Shown piece by piece: positions 63,972 through 64,000 of a stretch of 64,000 bases of DNA. Under the pieces are notes generated by a model. It was not told where the DNA came from. It did not search any database and saw only the letters and a list, made by a program, of their open reading frames with translations. Source of the DNA: an uncultured Rhodopila sp. GTDB lineage: Bacteria; Pseudomonadota; Alphaproteobacteria; Acetobacterales; Acetobacteraceae. The stretch lies in the NCBI RefSeq assembly GCF_903915725.1, contig NZ_CAIWTY010000061.1:1-64000 (forward strand), in the 5' to 3' direction. Position 1 is the stretch's first letter. Each line of letters begins with the position of its first letter. The translations under genes were made by a program, and so were the position numbers.

Positions 63972-64000
63972 ATGCAGCTAAAATCGCTCAAGGCGAAACT
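63972..64000 (+). CDS. Start of a further gene (runs off window)
   Basis: ATG at 63972 opens MQLKSLKAK and a further leucine codon before the window ends; GGGGACGA sits 4-11 bases upstream as a ribosome binding site. A short basic leader like this commonly begins methyl-accepting chemotaxis proteins or other membrane sensors, but nine residues cannot decide. Confidence 0.45.

Noticed and set aside
1-64000. Searched for phage, CRISPR arrays, rRNA, toxin-antitoxin or defence operons
   Set aside because: None is supported. The DUF6338-type gene alone does not make a defence system.

Overview
The window is GC-rich (about 65 percent by eye) and gene-dense. It is typical of an alphaproteobacterial chromosome, most likely Acetobacteraceae or a close relative. 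The pointers are paralogous Hint_2-type proteins, PEP-CTERM anchored proteins, a large secreted protein built from tryptophan-type repeats, a long phosphoketolase, ETF-QO, type III ornithine/lysine decarboxylase and HWE-type kinases. This placement is inferred from gene content; no rRNA is present.

Layout. 1-922: the 5' end of an IS630-type transposase abuts an enoyl-CoA hydratase family gene that has lost its start. 934-2787: first PEP-CTERM/Hint cassette. 3553-8685: a translation cluster reading leftward (rpmI, rplT, pheS, pheT) with a DUF6338-type membrane protein and a proline-rich small protein inserted in it. 8912-13797: TrmO, a MarR regulator, an RraA family protein, a MITE-like element and a two-domain glycosyltransferase. 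13794-20323: aminopeptidase P, a DUF1127 protein, a small membrane protein, an Fsr-like MFS exporter, a DUF1194 protein, an AI-2E family permease and an ACP. 20328-23742: an FkbH-like protein paired with that ACP, then an unusual YcgN-DapA fusion. 23876-25647: second PEP-CTERM/Hint cassette, with a clear terminator. 26089-33715: YihY, decarboxylase, TAXI binding protein, esterase, then a leftward run of YkgJ, a histone-like/cupin fusion, a lactonase and a CbiX-type chelatase. 33954-39027: a 1301-residue repeat protein and an FkbM methyltransferase. 39228-44874: ETF-QO, an acyltransferase, a TPR lipoprotein, ispE and tRNA-Gln. 44931-50897: two divergent hybrid histidine kinases with an exact FNR/FixK-type box between them. 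50898-58438: a repeat-rich spacer, small genes, phosphoketolase, TspO, a two-gene PLP enzyme unit and a 40-residue exported peptide. 58656-64000: LysR, a response regulator divergent from a GAF/HWE kinase, an orphan GspK, a secreted beta-propeller and the start of a further gene.

The most unusual items are: (1) a single ORF fusing a complete YcgN cysteine-cluster protein to a DapA-fold domain whose Schiff-base lysine appears to be arginine; (2) two paralogous PEP-CTERM plus Hint gene pairs about 22 kb apart; (3) a histone H1-like tail fused to a cupin; (4) a family of dispersed palindromes whose hairpin arms covary from copy to copy. Three small genes (52, 40 and 66 residues) are supported by ribosome binding sites and sensible protein sequence.

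All functional calls come from reading motifs by eye. No database search was possible.
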